DNA of 8,109 bases from JANYCG01 sp031392945. Lineage in GTDB: Bacteria; Pseudomonadota; Gammaproteobacteria; Burkholderiales; Burkholderiaceae_C. The notes beneath the pieces are model-generated. The model made no database searches, was not told the DNA's origin, and saw only the letters and a list, made by a program, of their open reading frames with translations. Below are positions 5,438 to 8,109 of this stretch, in pieces. Made by a program: the position numbers and the translations under genes. Positions within the stretch are counted from its first letter, which is position 1; each line of letters opens with the position of its first letter. The stretch spans positions 1 to 8,109 of the forward strand of contig JANMVT010000265.1 in the NCBI GenBank assembly GCA_031392945.1, given 5' to 3'.

Positions 5438-6730
5438 ATGACTAGCCAGCAATGGTTCCTGCTGATCGGGGCGCTGCTGCTGCTGCGCGGCCTGTCGGCC
5501 ACGGTTCTCAAACGTTCACCCGTCACGGCCGCCATCATCTACCTGGCCGTCGGCCTGCTGGTGGGGCCCAGTGCGCTCAACCTGTTCCACTTCAATCCGC
5601 TCAAGGAGTCGGCGCTGTTGCAGGCGTTGACTGAAGTGGCGGTGTTGATATCGCTGTTTTCAGCGGGCGTCAAGATGCCGGCGCCCTTTACCCTGGCGCG
5701 CTGGCGCGCACCGATTCTGCTGGCCACAGTCTCCATGACTGTGACCGTAGCGCTGGTGGCGGCATTCGCCTATTACGTGCTGGGCCTGCCGCTGGGCGCG
5801 GGCGTGCTGCTGGGCGCCATCGTGGCGCCGACCGACCCGGTGCTGGCAACCGACGTGCAAATCCGCCACCCCGGCGACCGCGACCAGTTGCGCTTCACGC
5901 TGACCTGCGAAGCCGGCATGAACGACGGCAGCGCCTTCCCGTTTGTGATGTTGGGGCTCGGCCTGATGGGCCTGCACGAGCTGGGTGCTTCAGGCCTGGA
6001 CTGGGTCGTGCTGGACGTCTTGTGGGCCACCGTGGGCGCGATCGCCATCGGCGTGGCGGCGGGCGTTGGGCTGGCCCGCGTCGGCTGGACGCTGCGCCGT
6101 GCGCCGCACCAGCATGAATTGATGGACGACTTCCTGGGCCTGGGTTTGATCGGCCTGGTCTATGGCCTGTGTGTGATGCTCGACGTCTGGGGCTTCCTGG
6201 CGGTGTTTTTTGCCGCTGTGGCGCTGCGCCAGACCGAGCTGAAACTGGCCAGGGCCGCCAAACCCAGGGCGGACGGCGAAGCTTTGCCAACCGTCAGCGA
6301 AGGCGCCCTGGTCTTCAAGGAGCATCTGGAGCGCATTTCGGAGGTGGTGCTGATCCTGCTGATAGGTGGCACGCTGTTTCTGGATTCCTGGACCTGGAGC
6401 GCCGTCGGCCTGGCCCTGTTTCTGTTTTTGGTGGCGCGCCCGGCCAGTGTCATGGTGGGCCTGCTCGGGACCGGCATGCCCTGGCGGCTGCGCGGCCTGG
6501 TAGCCTGGTTTGGCGTGCGCGGTGTGGGTTCGCTTTATTACATGATGTACGCCATACAGCACGGCTTGCCCGAAGCCCTGGCGCTGCCACTGGTTCAGCT
6601 TACGCTGATCGTGGTGACGCTGTCGATCCTGCTGCACGGCGTCAGCGTCAAACCTTTGCTGCGGATTTTCTGGCGCCGGGGCAAACAGACGTCGGTGGCA
6701 TCCATACCCGCTAAACCAGACAAGTCCTAA
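5438..6730 (+). CDS. CPA1/NhaP-type cation:proton antiporter
   Basis: 430 residues, almost entirely hydrophobic, with about 12-13 membrane segments and one hydrophilic loop at roughly 267-297. Motifs of the Na+/H+ exchanger domain (CPA1) are visible: PTDPVLATDV (131-140) in the unwound helix, CEAGMNDGSAFPF (157-169) with E158 and the ion-binding N162-D163 pair, ARP (333-335) with the structural arginine R334, and WFGVRGVGSLYY (357-368). It should exchange Na+, K+ or Li+ for H+ across the inner membrane for pH and salt homeostasis. There is no large C-terminal regulatory domain; the tail after the last helix is a short basic stretch. The ATG at 5438 has no clear Shine-Dalgarno, but an in-frame stop at 5402-5404 limits upstream alternatives. 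It converges on the second Bug gene with 58 bp between them. Confidence 0.92.
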   Translation: MTSQQWFLLIGALLLLRGLSATVLKRSPVTAAIIYLAVGLLVGPSALNLFHFNPLKESALLQALTEVAVLISLFSAGVKMPAPFTLARWRAPILLATVSMTVTVALVAAFAYYVLGLPLGAGVLLGAIVAPTDPVLATDVQIRHPGDRDQLRFTLTCEAGMNDGSAFPFVMLGLGLMGLHELGASGLDWVVLDVLWATVGAIAIGVAAGVGLARVGWTLRRAPHQHELMDDFLGLGLIGLVYGLCVMLDVWGFLAVFFAAVALRQTELKLARAAKPRADGEALPTVSEGALVFKEHLERISEVVLILLIGGTLFLDSWTWSAVGLALFLFLVARPASVMVGLLGTGMPWRLRGLVAWFGVRGVGSLYYMMYAIQHGLPEALALPLVQLTLIVVTLSILLHGVSVKPLLRIFWRRGKQTSVASIPAKPDKS

Positions 6731-6734
6731 CTGC

Positions 6735-6749
6735 AGGCCGCGCTGGCCT
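6735..6749. other. Small inverted repeat between convergent genes
   Basis: AGGCC and GGCCT pair around five bases just after the antiporter stop. With no T-run on either strand it is a weak candidate for a bidirectional 3' structure; no better terminator is visible in the 58-bp gap. Confidence 0.25.
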
Positions 6750-6788
6750 AATGCCGCGCCCTGCCCGACGGCCCCTGGCCACCGGTGC

Positions 6789-7799
6789 TCAGTCCAGCTT
6801 GATGCCCAGTTCCACCGCGACCTTGATCCAGATGGGCACGTCGTGCTCCCACTGTTTGCGGGTTTCGGCCAGGTTTTTCGGCTTGTTGGGGATGCCAAAG
6901 GACTCGCGCAGTTTGGCGGCGCGCTCGCTGTTGGCCCCTTCCACCGCCGCAGCGGACAAAATCTTGAGCACGGCCTCGGGCGTGCCGGCCGGGGCCATCA
7001 GGGGCAGGGCGCCCTCCAGCCCCACCAGAATGTCGTTAAGCCCCTGCTCCTGCAAGGTGGGCACATCCGGCAATTTGGGTGAACGGTAGCTGCCCGTCAC
7101 GCCGATGGCCCGCACGCCGCGGCCAGCCACGGTGTTGAAGGCCTGGTAACTGCCAATGGCGATCTGCAATTGCCCGGACACCACGTCCACCCACATGGGT
7201 GACTCGCCCCGGTAGTGCACCGACTGGATCTTGGTGCCTTCGCGGCGGTTGGTCTGGTCCGCCACCAGGTGCGGGTAGGAGCCGGGCGCGTAGCTGCCCA
7301 TATTGGTGCCGTTGGGGTTGGCCTTGGCGAACTCAATGAATTCCTTCATGTTGCGCGCGGGCACCTTGTCAGACACGGCCACCACCAGCGGGCCGGAGGG
7401 GAAATTGGCAATCGGCGTGAGGTCTTTGTCCAGGTTGTAGGGCAGCTTGGAATACAACACGCGGTTTTGCCACAGTGTGCCCGAGGTCGAGATCAGCAGG
7501 GTGTACCCATCTGGCGGCGCTTTGGCCACCATGTCGATGGCGATGACGGCCCCCGCGCCGGGGCGGTTGTCCACCACCACGGACTGGCCGGTTTTGGCGC
7601 CGAGCTGCTCGGCGTACAGGCGCGCGTAGGCGTCCGTCAGCCCGCCGGGCGGAAACCCCACCACGATGCGGATCGGTTTGCTGGGCCATTTTGAAGCGCT
7701 GGCCGTTTGCGCCTGGGCCAGCGGCATCACGGCGCTGGCGCCCATGGCGACCGTGGTGGCTAGAAACTGGCGGCGCGACGCATGCATCGAATCAGACAT
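6789..7799 (-). CDS. Bug-type tripartite tricarboxylate transporter substrate-binding protein with Tat-like signal (TctC family)
   Basis: 336 residues from the ATG at 7799. The N-terminus contains SRRQFLATT (residues 8-16), a good twin-arginine motif, a hydrophobic core, and a probable cleavage after AQA (residue 30). The mature part begins with KPIRIVVGFPPGGLTDAYARL, the Bug signature, and continues with VVVDNRPGAGAVIAIDMVAKAPPDGYTLLI, a typical family stretch, then HYRGESPMWVDVVSGQLQIAIG and LPDVPTLQEQGL. The frame is open to an ATG at 7943, but the added 48 residues are not signal-like, so 7799 was preferred; M at 7787 is also possible. It would be a periplasmic receptor for a carboxylate, with no membrane partners in view. 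It is clearly a distant paralog of the first Bug protein, not a recent duplicate. No strong ribosome binding site precedes either start. Confidence 0.92.
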   Translation of the reverse strand: MSDSMHASRRQFLATTVAMGASAVMPLAQAQTASASKWPSKPIRIVVGFPPGGLTDAYARLYAEQLGAKTGQSVVVDNRPGAGAVIAIDMVAKAPPDGYTLLISTSGTLWQNRVLYSKLPYNLDKDLTPIANFPSGPLVVAVSDKVPARNMKEFIEFAKANPNGTNMGSYAPGSYPHLVADQTNRREGTKIQSVHYRGESPMWVDVVSGQLQIAIGSYQAFNTVAGRGVRAIGVTGSYRSPKLPDVPTLQEQGLNDILVGLEGALPLMAPAGTPEAVLKILSAAAVEGANSERAAKLRESFGIPNKPKNLAETRKQWEHDVPIWIKVAVELGIKLD

Positions 7800-8109
7800 G
7801 AAGGCAATCCCGTTGACAAAATAGTCGGTCAAGTCTATCGGTGGAACCTGTCGCGAAGAAAGGGGAGAAACCCGTGCGCATTGGATGCTGGCAATAGATG
7901 GATCGGGCCGATGCGTTGTGATGGGATCAGGCCGGTGCGGCACTCAGCTCCGCGGCTGTCCCCCGCGTCGGCCTAGGGCGAATGGCACTTACTTTGTCTC
8001 CCAAGCATGACCGTGGCGCTCTGTCTTTCTTCGAGCTTGGGCGCGAGGAATCTTCAACCAGGGGTACGGTTTGGGTCGGCGCTTTCGCATTCGCGGCTCA
8101 ATGCGCCCA
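7800..8109. other. Region without a supportable gene, upstream of the second Bug gene
   Basis: This 310-bp stretch holds the presumed promoter of the minus-strand Bug gene. The inverted repeat TTGAC (7813-7817) / GTCAA (7828-7832) with a 10-bp spacer lies 14 bp before the start codon and could be an operator. An ATG at 7982 opens a plus-strand frame of 42 residues (MALTLSPKHDRGALSFFELG...) to the right edge; I do not recognise it and it has no ribosome binding site. On the minus strand, GGGAGACAAAGTAAGTGCC followed by GC-rich sequence (about 7955-8010) faintly resembles dispersed intergenic repeats of Burkholderiales. Confidence 0.5.

Noticed and set aside
5990..6898. Minus-strand open frame of 302 codons opposite the antiporter
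   Set aside because: Its composition (rich in Q, H, R, A and P) is typical of an antisense shadow, and it also overlaps the end of the second Bug gene; the antiporter on the other strand has clear family motifs.
3277..7799. Recent duplication of the two Bug genes
   Set aside because: The two proteins share only family-level motifs and differ in signal peptide and most of their sequence, so they are old paralogs.

Overview
The window looks like a high-GC betaproteobacterial chromosome segment, most likely Comamonadaceae (Polaromonas/Rhodoferax/Variovorax-like). This rests on two Bug-type tripartite-tricarboxylate receptors, a GntR/FCD regulator divergent from catabolic genes, and a short intergenic element at about 3205-3261 that resembles a repeat I recall from that family. 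No database search was possible, so the placement is inference.

Layout. Positions 1-1812 (minus strand) hold a GntR/FCD regulator followed, with one base between stop and start, by the N-terminal 371 codons of an FAD-linked 2-hydroxyacid dehydrogenase-like protein that runs off the left edge. Positions 1813-1966 are an AT-rich divergent control region with two TTGACA boxes facing outward, two identical 14-bp operator-like sites, a central dyad and a 7-bp tandem repeat in the leader. Positions 1967-4254 (plus strand) hold a class V aminotransferase of the serine-glyoxylate type and a Bug periplasmic binding protein. Positions 4239 to about 4555 (minus strand) are the C-terminal part of a response-regulator receiver domain, apparently a remnant. 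Then come a PPOX-type flavoprotein (4669-5280, plus), a CPA1/NhaP-type cation:proton antiporter (5438-6730, plus) and, converging on it, a second Bug protein with a Tat-like signal (6789-7799, minus). Positions 7800-8109 hold no gene I can support.

How the genes may work together. The first four genes look like one divergently transcribed catabolic unit. The receptor would capture an organic acid, the flavoprotein would oxidise a 2-hydroxyacid to a 2-oxoacid such as glyoxylate, and the aminotransferase would transaminate it with serine or a similar donor. The GntR/FCD protein would control both transcripts through the paired operators. The chemistry fits glycolate/glyoxylate-type metabolism, and GlcC, the activator of the E. 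coli glycolate oxidase operon, is also a GntR/FCD protein; the actual substrate cannot be read from the sequence. The genes right of 4255 show no clear functional link to this unit or to each other. I see no mobile element, CRISPR array, rRNA or tRNA, and no convincing novel defence or enzymatic system. The most interesting part is the architecture of the divergent control region.
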